DNA from: an uncultured Parabacteroides sp.
GTDB taxonomy: Bacteria > Bacteroidota > Bacteroidia > Bacteroidales > Tannerellaceae
Direction of reading: 5' to 3'
NCBI RefSeq assembly: GCF_905196875.1
Contig: NZ_CAJJWO010000064.1
Location: forward strand, 1 to 29,334
Length of the DNA: 29,334 nucleotides
Each line of letters starts with the position of its first letter. The first letter of the stretch is position 1. Shown here one piece after another: positions 7,175 through 16,708 of the stretch. A model generated the notes under the pieces. The model was not told where the DNA came from and did no database searches. It was given only the letters and a program-made list of their open reading frames with translations. The translations under genes and the position numbers were made by a program.

Positions 7175-10100
7175 ATGCAAAACAAGGGATTTGTAAAGGT
7201 CTTCGCTGTGTTACTTACGCTTGTATGTTTGTTCTATCTATCGTTCTCATTTGTAACAAGATATTACAACAATAAAGCCGCTGAGTATGCAGGAGGGGAT
7301 CCGTCGAAAGAGAGTCTTTATTTAGACTCATTATCTACTCAGAAGGTATGGTTGGGCTATACGCTCAAGCAGTGCCGTGAAATGGAAATTAGTTTAGGAC
7401 TTGACCTGAAAGGCGGTATGAACGTCGTTCTGGAGTTGAATGTGGCTGATGTAATCCGTTCGCTGTCAAACAATAACCAGGATGAGAACTTCAATAAGGC
7501 TTTAACTTCAGCTTATGCTCGCCAGGCAACCAGTCAGAAGGACTTTATTGATTTGTTTGCAGAAGAGTACAAGAACCTGGACAGTGGCGCACGTTTGTCT
7601 GCCATATTCAGTACATTTGAACTGAAAGATAAAATTACTCCGCAGAGTACAGATGCTCAGGTTGTTGCTGTGTTGAAAGAAGAGTTGAAAAGTGCTATCG
7701 ATAACTCATTTAACGTATTGCGTACTCGTATCGACCGTTTCGGTGTGGTTTCTCCGAACATTCAACGTTTGGAAACAGCAGGTCGTATCCTGGTGGAACT
7801 TCCGGGTGTGAAAGAACCGGAACGTGTGCGTAAATTGTTGCAGGGTAGTGCTAACCTGGAATTCTGGGAAACTTATCAGTTGCCGGAAGTATACCAGCAG
7901 TTGGTTGCCGCCGATAACATTTTAGCTACTGTACTGGCAGAACACAATGAAGATGCTACCGTTACTGAAACGGAGAGCGTTTCTACGGAAGGTGCCGATA
8001 CTACTGCTACTGAAACGACAGCAGTTGAAGAAGGAACGAATACAAACGAAGCCGACTCGTTGTTGGCTCAGATCGCTCAGGATAAACCGGAAGCTCAGGC
8101 TAACCAGTCGATGGAAGAGTTCGCAAAACAGCATCCGTTGTTTGCCTTGCTGCAGATCAACCAGTACAACGGTCAGTTAGGTCGTGGCGCTTCTGTAGGT
8201 GTGGCTAACGTAAGAGACATTCCTAAGATCAACGAATACCTGGCGATGAAGCAGGTAAAAGACGTATTGCCTCGTAACCTCTCTTTGAAATGGGGTGTTA
8301 AGGCAATGGACGAAAAAGAACAATATTTCGAATTATATGCGATCAAGGTTACTAACCGTGACGGTTCACCAGCTCTGGGTGGCGACGTGGTGACCGACGC
8401 TAACGCTGACTTCGTTCAGCAGGTAGGCCGTTCAGAACAACAGGTTAGCATGAGCATGAACGCAGAAGGAGCTAAAGCATGGGCTCGTCTGACAAAAGAA
8501 AATATCGGTAAATCTATCGCTATCGTTTTGGATGACATGGTTTATTCAGCTCCGAACGTAAACGATGAAATTACCGGAGGACGTTCTTCTATCACAGGTC
8601 ATTTCACTCCGGAAGAAGCGAAGGACTTGGCAAACGTATTGAAATCAGGTAAGATGGCAGCTTCTGTACAGATCGTACAGGAAGACGTTGTCGGTCCGTC
8701 GCTGGGTCAGGAAGCTATCAGTTCTGGTGTTATCTCATTTGCACTGGCTTTGATCCTGTTGATGGTTTACATGTGCGCATTCTACGGTATCATCCCGGGT
8801 CTGATTGCAGACGGTGCACTGGTATTGAACATCTTCTTCACAATGGGTATCCTTGCTTCTTTCCAGGCAGTACTTACTTTGCCGGGTATCGCCGGTATGG
8901 TGTTGACGCTGGGTATGGCGGTCGATGCGAACGTGTTGATCTATGAACGTACAAAAGAAGAGCTTCGTGCTGGTAAATCGTTAGGCAAAGCTATTGCCGA
9001 TGGTTATAGCAATGCGTTCTCTGCTATCTTCGACTCGAACTTAACATCTATCATTACCGGTGTCGTATTGTTCTACTTCGGTACAGGTCCTATCCGTGGT
9101 TTCGCAACCACAATGATTATCGGTCTGTTTGCTTCTTTCCTTACAGCAGTCTTCCTGACTCGTATTGTATACGAAGCATTACTGGCTAAGGATAAACTGA
9201 AGAATGTAACATTTGTAACATCAATTACAAAAGACCTGTTGACTAATCCGAAAGTCAACTTCTTGGGTGCCCGTAAAGTAGGTTATATTATTCCTGCTGC
9301 TATCATCCTTCTGGGAGCTGTTTCTATGATGACGATCGGTTTGAACAACGGTATCGACTTCACCGGTGGACGTAACTATATCGTTCGTTTCGATCAGGAT
9401 GTGAAGACAGACGAAGTTCGTAACATGTTGGATGAAAAATTGGACGGTGCTGTAAGTGTTATCACTATCGGTACTCCGGATCAGGTTCGTATCTCTACCA
9501 ACTATAAGATTGATGATGCAGACCCGGCAGTAGACCAGGAAATCGAATCATTGTTGTTCGAAGGTGTTAAACCGTTGCTTCCTGCAGACGCTACACTGGA
9601 GCAGTTCACTACTACTTATATCCAGAGTTCACAGAAGGTAGGACCGAGTATGGCCGACGACATCAAGAATAGTGCTATCATGGCCGTTATCTTCGCTATG
9701 TTCTGTATGGCTGCTTATATCCTGCTTCGTTTCCGCGACTGGTCATTCTCCGTAGGAGCATTTGCTTCAGTTGCAGTAACAACATTGTGTATCATTTCTT
9801 TCTATACATTATTATGGAAATTGTTACCGTTCTCAATGGAAGTCGACCAGACATTTATCGCGGCTATCCTGACGATTATCGGTTACTCGATCAATGATAC
9901 TGTGGTTGTATTCGACCGTATCCGTGAAACGATCGGTCTGTATCCGAAGCGCGACCGTTACCAGGTGATCAATGATGCTTTGAACTCAACATTGTCTCGT
10001 ACATTCAATACATCATTAACAACATTGGTTGTTGTACTTTGTATCTTTATCCTCGGTGGTAGCACAATCCGTAGCTTTACGTTTGCTATCCTGCTGGGTA

Positions 10101-10204
10101 TCGTAGTCGGAACATATTCAACATTGTTTATCGCAACTCCGATTGCATACGAAATACAGAAAAGAAAGATCAATAAGAAAGCTGCTGCTGAATTAGCAAA
10201 ATAA
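7175..10204 (+). CDS. secDF: Protein translocase SecDF, single-chain fusion
   Basis: A 1009-residue fusion of SecD and SecF, the proton-driven subunits that help SecYEG complete export across the inner membrane. The SecD half has an N-terminal helix, GLDLKGGMNVVLELNV, a large periplasmic P1 region, DDMVYSAPNVNDEITGGRSS and the helix bundle with GMAVDANVLIYERTKEE. The SecF half follows, with NNGIDFTGGRNYIVRF, VGPSMADDIKNSA and IIGYSINDTVVVFDRIRE. The P1 region holds an acidic Thr/Glu-rich stretch (about residues 255-300) not seen in the shorter proteobacterial SecD. Fusion of the two subunits is normal in Bacteroidetes. Codon use is more biased (GGT, CGT, AAC) than in the neighbours, consistent with high expression. 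It is monocistronic between its promoter and a strong terminator. Confidence 0.97.
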   Translation: MQNKGFVKVFAVLLTLVCLFYLSFSFVTRYYNNKAAEYAGGDPSKESLYLDSLSTQKVWLGYTLKQCREMEISLGLDLKGGMNVVLELNVADVIRSLSNNNQDENFNKALTSAYARQATSQKDFIDLFAEEYKNLDSGARLSAIFSTFELKDKITPQSTDAQVVAVLKEELKSAIDNSFNVLRTRIDRFGVVSPNIQRLETAGRILVELPGVKEPERVRKLLQGSANLEFWETYQLPEVYQQLVAADNILATVLAEHNEDATVTETESVSTEGADTTATETTAVEEGTNTNEADSLLAQIAQDKPEAQANQSMEEFAKQHPLFALLQINQYNGQLGRGASVGVANVRDIPKINEYLAMKQVKDVLPRNLSLKWGVKAMDEKEQYFELYAIKVTNRDGSPALGGDVVTDANADFVQQVGRSEQQVSMSMNAEGAKAWARLTKENIGKSIAIVLDDMVYSAPNVNDEITGGRSSITGHFTPEEAKDLANVLKSGKMAASVQIVQEDVVGPSLGQEAISSGVISFALALILLMVYMCAFYGIIPGLIADGALVLNIFFTMGILASFQAVLTLPGIAGMVLTLGMAVDANVLIYERTKEELRAGKSLGKAIADGYSNAFSAIFDSNLTSIITGVVLFYFGTGPIRGFATTMIIGLFASFLTAVFLTRIVYEALLAKDKLKNVTFVTSITKDLLTNPKVNFLGARKVGYIIPAAIILLGAVSMMTIGLNNGIDFTGGRNYIVRFDQDVKTDEVRNMLDEKLDGAVSVITIGTPDQVRISTNYKIDDADPAVDQEIESLLFEGVKPLLPADATLEQFTTTYIQSSQKVGPSMADDIKNSAIMAVIFAMFCMAAYILLRFRDWSFSVGAFASVAVTTLCIISFYTLLWKLLPFSMEVDQTFIAAILTIIGYSINDTVVVFDRIRETIGLYPKRDRYQVINDALNSTLSRTFNTSLTTLVVVLCIFILGGSTIRSFTFAILLGIVVGTYSTLFIATPIAYEIQKRKINKKAAAELAK

Positions 10205-10227
10205 GAAGCAGTTACGATAAGAAAAAG

Positions 10228-10264
10228 AAGAGGCTGTCTAGTTTTTTAGGCAGCCTCTTTTTGC
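10228..10264 (+). terminator. Rho-independent terminator of secDF
   Basis: A 13-bp stem, AAGAGGCTGTCTA / TAGGCAGCCTCTT, with one T-G wobble and a GTTTTT loop, is followed by TTTTGC... It begins 24 bp after the secDF stop. Confidence 0.88.
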
Positions 10265-10295
10265 TTTTATTATGCTTCTAAACATATATGCGAAA

Positions 10296-10325
10296 TTGCT
10301 CAAACGTAAGGAAATAATTACCTTG
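10296..10325 (+). promoter_or_regulatory. Candidate promoter of the hut operon (TTG / 20 bp / TACCTTG)
   Basis: TTG (10296-10298) and TACCTTG (10319-10325) are 20 bp apart. The -7 element is one T short of TAnnTTTG. It lies about 50 bp ahead of the hutU start and after the secDF terminator. I saw no obvious operator palindrome or attenuator in the leader. Confidence 0.35.
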
Positions 10326-10373
10326 TAGGCCACTTATAGGATGTTTTTCTGACAGATTGTAAGTAATAGATAA

Positions 10374-12383
10374 ATGTCATCAGTTATGCAAATACATCTT
10401 GGTCGCCAACTACCGGAATATCCTTCTTTTGTAGCCGGTATCCGCCGCGCTCCTGATCGCGGCTATACGCTTACGCCCAGACAAACCGAAACAGCATTGA
10501 AAAATGCTTTAAGGTATGTACCAAATGAACTTCATGCAACGTTAGCCCCCGAATTTATGGAGGAGCTTCTTACCCGTGGAAGGATATACGGATATCGTTA
10601 TCGCCCCGAGGGAGACTTAAAAGCACGTTCGATTGAAGATTATAAGGGAAACTGCCTGGAAGGTAAAGCATTTCAGGTGATGATCGATAACAATCTCTGT
10701 TTCGACATTGCCTTGTATCCCTACGAATTGGTTACTTATGGCGAAACCGGTCAAATTTGTCAGAACTGGATGCAATACCGGCTTATTAAGCAGTACCTGG
10801 AAGTAATGACACAGGAACAGACACTGGTTATAGAGTCAGGTCATCCTTTGGGGTTATTCCGGTCGAAGCCGGAAGCTCCGCGGGTTATTATCACAAATTC
10901 GATGATGGTCGGTTTGTTCGACAACCAGAAAGACTGGCATATTGCCGCCCAGATGGGAGTGGCTAATTATGGACAGATGACAGCCGGAGGATGGATGTAC
11001 ATCGGTCCGCAAGGAATCGTTCACGGTACGTTCAATACGCTATTGAATGCCGGGCGCCTGAAATTAGCCATCCCGCAAGATAAAGACCTTAGAGGCCATC
11101 TTTTTGTCTCTTCCGGGTTGGGCGGTATGAGCGGGGCACAACCGAAAGCTGCGGTTATAGCCGGGGCAGCCTGCATTGTTGCCGAAGTCGACTTTTCACG
11201 TATTGAGACACGGCGTTCACAAGGATGGGTACAACTGGTTACTGCCGATAAAGCGGAGGCTTTCCGTTTGGCAAAGAAAGCGCAGGCTGCGAAAGAGCCG
11301 CTTTCGATAGCCTTTCATGGTAACATTGTCGACCTGCTGGAATATGCCGGAGCGGAATCTATTCATATCGACCTGTTGAGTGACCAGACATCCTGCCATG
11401 CCGTCTACGAAGGAGGTTATTGTCCGGCAGGAATCAGTTTTGAAAAACGGACACGGCTGTTGTCGGATGATCATGATACGTTTTGTACTTTGGTCGATCA
11501 GTCGCTATGCAGGCATTATGAGATAATAAAGAAGCTGGTGGCCTCAGGTACCTATTTCTTTGATTACGGCAATTCATTTATGAAAGCGATTTACGATGCC
11601 GGTGTAAAAGATATATCCAGGAATGGTATCGATGAGAAAGACGGTTTTATCTGGCCTTCTTATGTAGAAGATATTATGGGGCCTGAACTGTTCGATTATG
11701 GCTATGGACCTTTCCGCTGGGTTTGCCTGAGCGGTAAACATGAAGATTTGATAAAAACAGACCATGCGGCAATGGATTGTATCGATCCGGAACGCAGGGG
11801 ACAAGACCGGGATAATTATAACTGGATACGCGATGCCGAAAAGAATCGGCTGGTAGTCGGTACGCAAGCCCGTATCTTGTATCAGGATGCCGAAGGGCGG
11901 CTGAAGATAGCTCTCCGCTTTAACCGGATGGTACGTGATGGTGAGATCGGTCCTGTTATGTTAGGGCGCGACCACCACGACGTAAGTGGAACAGATTCGC
12001 CTTTCCGTGAAACTGCGAATATTTATGACGGTAGTAACGTAATGGCCGATATGGCCGTACAATGTTTTGCCGGAAATGCCGCGCGTGGAATGAGTCTGGT
12101 TGCTCTCCATAACGGTGGAGGAGTAGGAATCGGTAAGGCTATAAACGGTGGCTTCGGTATGCTACTTGACGGAAGCGAACGGGTGGACGAAATATTACGT
12201 TCTGCCATGCTATGGGATGTCATGGGAGGCGTGGCGCGTCGTTCATGGGCACGTAATCCACATGCGATCGAGACCTGCGAAGTATTTAATAAGAAAAATG
12301 AAGAACTGTATCATGTAACGATTCCTTATATTCCGGAGGAAACGTTGATACGCCAAATAGTAGAGACCTCTTTAAATATCTGA
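10374..12383 (+). CDS. hutU: Urocanate hydratase (long form)
   Basis: Catalyses the second step of histidine degradation, urocanate to 4-imidazolone-5-propionate, using tightly bound NAD+ as an electrophile. At 669 residues it is the long form, similar in size to animal urocanase, rather than the form of about 555 residues common in Pseudomonas and Bacillus. Conserved segments are SSGLGGMSGAQPKAA, DQTSCHAVYEGGYCPAGI, RDHHDVSGTDSPFRETANIYDG, NGGGVGIGKAINGGFG and DVMGGVARRSWARNPHAIE near the C-terminus. The ATG at 10374 gives MSSVMQIHLGRQLPEYP. It is the first gene of the hut operon and is separated from ftcD by 4 bp. Its substrate comes from HutH, encoded last in the operon. Confidence 0.97.
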   Translation: MSSVMQIHLGRQLPEYPSFVAGIRRAPDRGYTLTPRQTETALKNALRYVPNELHATLAPEFMEELLTRGRIYGYRYRPEGDLKARSIEDYKGNCLEGKAFQVMIDNNLCFDIALYPYELVTYGETGQICQNWMQYRLIKQYLEVMTQEQTLVIESGHPLGLFRSKPEAPRVIITNSMMVGLFDNQKDWHIAAQMGVANYGQMTAGGWMYIGPQGIVHGTFNTLLNAGRLKLAIPQDKDLRGHLFVSSGLGGMSGAQPKAAVIAGAACIVAEVDFSRIETRRSQGWVQLVTADKAEAFRLAKKAQAAKEPLSIAFHGNIVDLLEYAGAESIHIDLLSDQTSCHAVYEGGYCPAGISFEKRTRLLSDDHDTFCTLVDQSLCRHYEIIKKLVASGTYFFDYGNSFMKAIYDAGVKDISRNGIDEKDGFIWPSYVEDIMGPELFDYGYGPFRWVCLSGKHEDLIKTDHAAMDCIDPERRGQDRDNYNWIRDAEKNRLVVGTQARILYQDAEGRLKIALRFNRMVRDGEIGPVMLGRDHHDVSGTDSPFRETANIYDGSNVMADMAVQCFAGNAARGMSLVALHNGGGVGIGKAINGGFGMLLDGSERVDEILRSAMLWDVMGGVARRSWARNPHAIETCEVFNKKNEELYHVTIPYIPEETLIRQIVETSLNI

Positions 12384-12387
12384 AGTT

Positions 12388-13293
12388 ATGAGTAGTTGGA
12401 GTAAAATAATGGAATGTGTTCCCAATTTTAGTGAAGGAAGAGATTTGGGGAAAATAGAAAAAATAATAGAGCCATTTAGAGCCAGACAAGGAGTAAAATT
12501 GTTAGATTATAGTAATGATGAAGATCATAACCGTCTGGTGGTAACCGTGGTCGGTGAACCCGAGGCATTGAAGGCTGCTCTGCTGGAAGCTGTCGGACAG
12601 GCTGTAGCATTGATAGATCTGACTTGTCACACCGGACAGCATCCGAGGATGGGAGCTGTCGATGTAGTACCGTTCATTCCTATTAAAGGATGTACGATGG
12701 AGGAGGCAGTCGGTTTATCGAAAGAGGTAGGCGAACAGATTTCAGCTTTGTATAATGTGCCTGTATTCCTTTATGAAAAGTCGGCTTCGGCTCCTTACCG
12801 TGAAAACCTGGCAGCTGTCAGGAAAGGGGAGTTCGAAGGAATGGCGGATAAGATTAAATTGCCGGAATGGCAACCGGATTTTGGACCGGCCGAACGTCAC
12901 CCAACAGCAGGAACCGTTGCTGTGGGCGCACGCATGCCACTGGTCGCCTATAATGTGAATCTCGGTACGGCAAATCTGGAAATAGCCAGCGATATCGCGA
13001 AGAAGATCCGTTTTATAGGCGGCGGTCTGCGTTATTGCAAAGCAATGGGAGTAGAGCTTAAAGAGAGAGGAATTACACAAGTTTCTATAAATATGACCGA
13101 TTATACCCGCACAGCTTTGTACCGTGCATTCGAACTGGTCAAGGTGGAAGCACGACGTTACGGGGTGCCGGTGGTTGGAAGTGAGATAATCGGATTGGTT
13201 CCGATGGAAGCATTGATCGATACGACATCTTTTTACCTGGGGTTGGAGAACTTTTCGATGAACCAGGTGTTAGAAGCCAGAATAATGGAGTAA
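12388..13293 (+). CDS. ftcD: Glutamate formimidoyltransferase
   Basis: Transfers the formimino group of N-formimino-L-glutamate to tetrahydrofolate, releasing glutamate. The 301-residue protein corresponds to the transferase part of mammalian FTCD, without the cyclodeaminase domain, which is encoded separately by fchA two genes on. Visible motifs are MECVPNFSEGRDLGKIEKI at the N-terminus, HNRLVVTVVG, and the active-site region HTGQHPRMGAVDVVPFIPI with the catalytic His. The first ATG (12388, MSSWSKIMEC) is used; a second at 12409 is possible. The first 40 codons are clearly more A/T-rich than the rest (many ATA, AAA, AGA, TTA), while the remainder matches its neighbours. Confidence 0.96.
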   Translation: MSSWSKIMECVPNFSEGRDLGKIEKIIEPFRARQGVKLLDYSNDEDHNRLVVTVVGEPEALKAALLEAVGQAVALIDLTCHTGQHPRMGAVDVVPFIPIKGCTMEEAVGLSKEVGEQISALYNVPVFLYEKSASAPYRENLAAVRKGEFEGMADKIKLPEWQPDFGPAERHPTAGTVAVGARMPLVAYNVNLGTANLEIASDIAKKIRFIGGGLRYCKAMGVELKERGITQVSINMTDYTRTALYRAFELVKVEARRYGVPVVGSEIIGLVPMEALIDTTSFYLGLENFSMNQVLEARIME

Positions 13294-13296
13294 AAC

Positions 13297-14547
13297 ATGA
13301 AAGGAGATAAATTACTGATAAGAAATGCATCGCAGGTCGTTACCTGCTCTGGTTTTCAGGCAAAGAAAGGTGCGGAAATGTCCGACCTGCATGTGATTGA
13401 AGACGGGGCGGTTGTCGTATCCGGCGGTATAATCACACATGTCGGCTCAACCAAAGATATTTTACGACAGGTCGATGTGGAGGAATACCTTGAGATTGAT
13501 GCCAGTGGCCGGGCACTTCTTCCCGGCTTCGTGGATAGTCATACTCATTTTATTTTCGGAGGCTACCGGGAAGAAGAGTTTTCCTGGCGGTTGAAAGGGG
13601 ATAGTTATATGTCGATCATGGAACGGGGCGGGGGTATAGCCAATACGGTCAATGCCACCCGGGATTGCGACTTTGAGCAATTGTGGAGCATCGGTTACGA
13701 GCGGCTCGACGAGATGCTCGATATGGGTGTTACGACAGTAGAAGGAAAAAGCGGATACGGTCTTGATTTCGAAACGGAATTAAGGCAACTGCGCGTTATG
13801 GCCGACCTGAACGAGGAACATCCGGTAGATGTGGTTTCCACCTATTTGGGTGCTCATGCCACTCCTCCCGAGTATACCCACCAGACAGACGACTATATCA
13901 CCTATATGATCGAGCAGGTATTGCCGGAGCTTCGTTTGGAAAGAACAGTTACCTTCTGTGATGTCTTTTGCGAACAAGGTGTCTTTTCTTTGAAGCAAAG
14001 TGAACGCCTGTTGCGTGCAGCAAGAAGCCAGCGTTTCAAGCTAAAGATGCATGCCGACGAGATCGTATCCCTGGGAGGTGCCGAACTGGCCGCCCGTCTG
14101 AAAGTGGTCAGTGCCGACCATCTTCTTCATGCATCGGATGAAGGTATCAAACGAATGGCACGTAGCGGGGTGATCGCAACCTTGCTTCCGCTTACCGCTT
14201 TCTCGCTGAATGAACCGTTTGCCCGCGGGCGTGAAATGATAGATGCCGGTTGTGCCGTAGCTCTGGCTTCCGATTACAATCCCGGCAGCAGTTTCTCCTG
14301 CTCTATCCCGATGCTGTTTGCATTGGCCTGTATCCAGATGAAGCTGACGGTGGAAGAAGCGGTTACAGCACTGACTATTAATGGAGCAGCCGCCCTGGGA
14401 CGTGCAAATAAGATTGGTAGTATTGACGTGGGAAAGAAAGCCGACCTGGTTTTATTGAAATATCCTTCTTATAAGTTCCTGCCTTACAATGTAGGAATGA
14501 ATATTGTGGATACAGTTATCAAGGACGGTATTATTTATATGATCTGA
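13297..14547 (+). CDS. hutI: Imidazolonepropionase
   Basis: Hydrolyses 4-imidazolone-5-propionate to N-formimino-L-glutamate, the third step of histidine degradation. The 416-residue protein is an amidohydrolase-superfamily TIM-barrel enzyme. The metal-binding HxH is in DSHTHFIFGG, followed by RGGGIANTV, KSGYGL, the conserved Glu/His of MHADEIVSLGGAELAA, SADHLLHAS, and the metal-binding Asp in ALASDYNPGSS. It starts 3 bp after the ftcD stop and ends 44 bp before fchA, the longest gap in the operon. That gap holds no obvious promoter or terminator. Confidence 0.97.
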   Translation: MKGDKLLIRNASQVVTCSGFQAKKGAEMSDLHVIEDGAVVVSGGIITHVGSTKDILRQVDVEEYLEIDASGRALLPGFVDSHTHFIFGGYREEEFSWRLKGDSYMSIMERGGGIANTVNATRDCDFEQLWSIGYERLDEMLDMGVTTVEGKSGYGLDFETELRQLRVMADLNEEHPVDVVSTYLGAHATPPEYTHQTDDYITYMIEQVLPELRLERTVTFCDVFCEQGVFSLKQSERLLRAARSQRFKLKMHADEIVSLGGAELAARLKVVSADHLLHASDEGIKRMARSGVIATLLPLTAFSLNEPFARGREMIDAGCAVALASDYNPGSSFSCSIPMLFALACIQMKLTVEEAVTALTINGAAALGRANKIGSIDVGKKADLVLLKYPSYKFLPYNVGMNIVDTVIKDGIIYMI

Positions 14548-14591
14548 GAAGTATGTTATTCATTGTTTAACACCTTAAATATTATTATACT

Positions 14592-15215
14592 ATGCTGGTA
14601 GACTTGACAATTAAAGACTTTTTGGCCGAAACCGCCAGTAATGCACCTGTTCCTGGCGGTGGAAGTATCTCTGCCCTGAACGGAGCTATTGCTACTGCCT
14701 TGACGGAAATGGTAGCGAACCTGACTATCGGGAAAAAGAAATATGCCGATGTAGAAGGACAGATGAAAACGATTGCCACGGAAGCGGCTCTTATCCGTGA
14801 ACGTCTGATACGCGACATCGACCGTGATAGCGAAGCTTACGACCGTGTATTTGCAGCTTTCAAACTTCCGAAAGAAACGGAAGAACAGATTGCTGAACGT
14901 AGCCGTACAATTCAGGATGCAACAAAGGAAGCGGCAATGGTTCCCATGCAAGTTGCCGAAGAGGTGGCATCCGTGATGGAAACAATTATCTATGTAGCAC
15001 ATAAAGGTAACCGAAATGCTGTTACCGATGCCTGTGTTGCTATGATGACGGCCCGTACCTGTGTGCTGGGGGCTTTACTGAATGTCCGTATTAACTTGGG
15101 GTCGATTAAGGATGAAGTTTTTGTGGAACGAATGAAAGTGAAAGCCGACTATCTGGAGTCTGAAGCGATCCGTATCGAGACTAAGCTGCTTAACTGGGTT
15201 AAAACAATCTTATAA
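14592..15215 (+). CDS. fchA: Formimidoyltetrahydrofolate cyclodeaminase
   Basis: Converts 5-formimino-tetrahydrofolate to 5,10-methenyl-tetrahydrofolate and ammonia, recovering the one-carbon unit from histidine. The 207-residue all-helical protein matches the FTCD_C fold: DFLAETASNAPVPGGGSISA near the N-terminus, then NLTIGKKKYADVE, RDIDRDSEAYDRVFAAFKLP and a long helical C-terminus. Length and motifs agree with the stand-alone cyclodeaminases of Bacteroidetes and clostridia. It ends 2 bp before hutH. Together with ftcD it replaces the HutG or HutF/HutG route used by other bacteria, and no hutG gene is present in the window. Confidence 0.94.
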   Translation: MLVDLTIKDFLAETASNAPVPGGGSISALNGAIATALTEMVANLTIGKKKYADVEGQMKTIATEAALIRERLIRDIDRDSEAYDRVFAAFKLPKETEEQIAERSRTIQDATKEAAMVPMQVAEEVASVMETIIYVAHKGNRNAVTDACVAMMTARTCVLGALLNVRINLGSIKDEVFVERMKVKADYLESEAIRIETKLLNWVKTIL

Positions 15216-15217
15216 CT

Positions 15218-16708
15218 ATGAGCAATGTCTATTATGTAGGTTCTGAACCTCTTACTTTCGAAAGTATAGAACAGATACTTACGCAGAATATGAAACTGGA
15301 GCTGACACCGGAGGTGCGCGACCGTATCCGGAATTGCCGCGATTATCTGGATCGGAAGATCGAGCAGCAGGACGGTCCGCTCTACGGCATTACTACCGGT
15401 TTTGGTTCGTTGTGCAACAAAAATATCTCGCCCGACGAGCTCAGTACCCTGCAGGAGAATCTGGTAAAGAGCCATGCTTGTAGCGTAGGCGACGAAGTGA
15501 GCCCGGTTATCGTGCGGTTGATGATGCTTCTGAAGGCGCATGCCTTGTCGTTGGGACATAGCGGTGTGCAGGTCATTACGGTGCAGCGCATTCTCGACTT
15601 CTTCAATAACGATGTCCTGCCGATCGTTTACGACCGTGGTTCGCTGGGTGCTTCCGGCGATCTGGCTCCGTTGGCCAATCTATTCCTTCCGATTATCGGC
15701 GTGGGGGATGTGTATTATAAAGGTAAGAAGCGGGAAGCCATCAGCGTACTGGATGAATTTGCCTGGAAACCTGTCCGCTTGAAAAGCAAAGAAGGACTAG
15801 CCTTACTGAATGGTACGCAATTTATGAGTGCCAACGGTGTCTTTGCCCTGATGCGTGCCTTCCGTCTCTCGCGGAGGGCCGATATGATTGCCGCTTTGTC
15901 TCTGGAGGCTTTTGACGGACGTATCGATCCTTTCATGGATTGTATCCAGCAGATACGCCCTCACCCGGGACAGATAGAGACAGGTAAAGCTTTCCGGGAG
16001 TTTCTGGAAGGAAGCGAACTGATAAACCGCAAGAAGGAACATGTGCAAGACCCGTATTCTTTCCGCTGTATCCCACAGGTACACGGGGCGACAAAGGATG
16101 CCATCAACTACGTGTCCGGCGTACTGCTAACCGAGATCAATTCGGTAACGGACAACCCGACCATTTTCCCGGACGAAGATAAGATCATCTCCGGTGGAAA
16201 CTTTCACGGCCAACCGTTGGCGATCTCTTATGATTTCCTGGCTATTGCCCTTGCCGAGTTGGGTAATATCTCCGAACGGCGTGTGGCACAGCTTATCATG
16301 GGACTTCGTGGCTTACCTGAATTCCTCGTAGCCAACCCCGGACTGAATTCCGGTTTTATGATCCCCCAGTATGCTGCCGCCAGCATGGTTAGCCAGAACA
16401 AAATGTATTGCTATGCCGCCAGTAGTGACTCGATCGTATCCAGCAACGGACAGGAAGATCATGTCAGTATGGGAGCGAATGCCGCCACCAAACTCTTCAA
16501 GATCATGGATAACCTCGATCTGATCCTGGCCATCGAATTAATGAATGCCGCCCAGGGGATAGAGTTTCGTCGTCCGGCTAAAACGTCTCCCATCCTCGAA
16601 AAGTTCCTGAAAGACTTCCGCAAAGAAGTTCCTTTTATTGAGGATGACATCGTTATGTACACCGAAATCCACCGTACGGTTGCTTTCCTACGGAGGCATC
16701 CGATGTAG
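15218..16708 (+). CDS. hutH: Histidine ammonia-lyase
   Basis: Catalyses the first step of histidine degradation, non-oxidative removal of ammonia to give urocanate. The 496-residue protein carries the Ala-Ser-Gly triad that cyclises to the MIO electrophile (residues 145-147 in RGSLGASGDLAPLANL), the catalytic Tyr of YGITTGFG (about residue 56), and the conserved VHGATKDAINYV and SVTDNPTIFPDE segments. HAL is chosen over the phenylalanine and tyrosine lyases mainly because of the hut operon context. It is the last gene of the operon although it performs the first step. The 249 bp that follow show no convincing terminator. Confidence 0.96.
   Translation: MSNVYYVGSEPLTFESIEQILTQNMKLELTPEVRDRIRNCRDYLDRKIEQQDGPLYGITTGFGSLCNKNISPDELSTLQENLVKSHACSVGDEVSPVIVRLMMLLKAHALSLGHSGVQVITVQRILDFFNNDVLPIVYDRGSLGASGDLAPLANLFLPIIGVGDVYYKGKKREAISVLDEFAWKPVRLKSKEGLALLNGTQFMSANGVFALMRAFRLSRRADMIAALSLEAFDGRIDPFMDCIQQIRPHPGQIETGKAFREFLEGSELINRKKEHVQDPYSFRCIPQVHGATKDAINYVSGVLLTEINSVTDNPTIFPDEDKIISGGNFHGQPLAISYDFLAIALAELGNISERRVAQLIMGLRGLPEFLVANPGLNSGFMIPQYAAASMVSQNKMYCYAASSDSIVSSNGQEDHVSMGANAATKLFKIMDNLDLILAIELMNAAQGIEFRRPAKTSPILEKFLKDFRKEVPFIEDDIVMYTEIHRTVAFLRRHPM

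Noticed and set aside
14556..15002. 148-codon minus-strand frame
   Set aside because: It is the antisense shadow of fchA; its Cys/Phe/His-rich composition is typical of such shadows.
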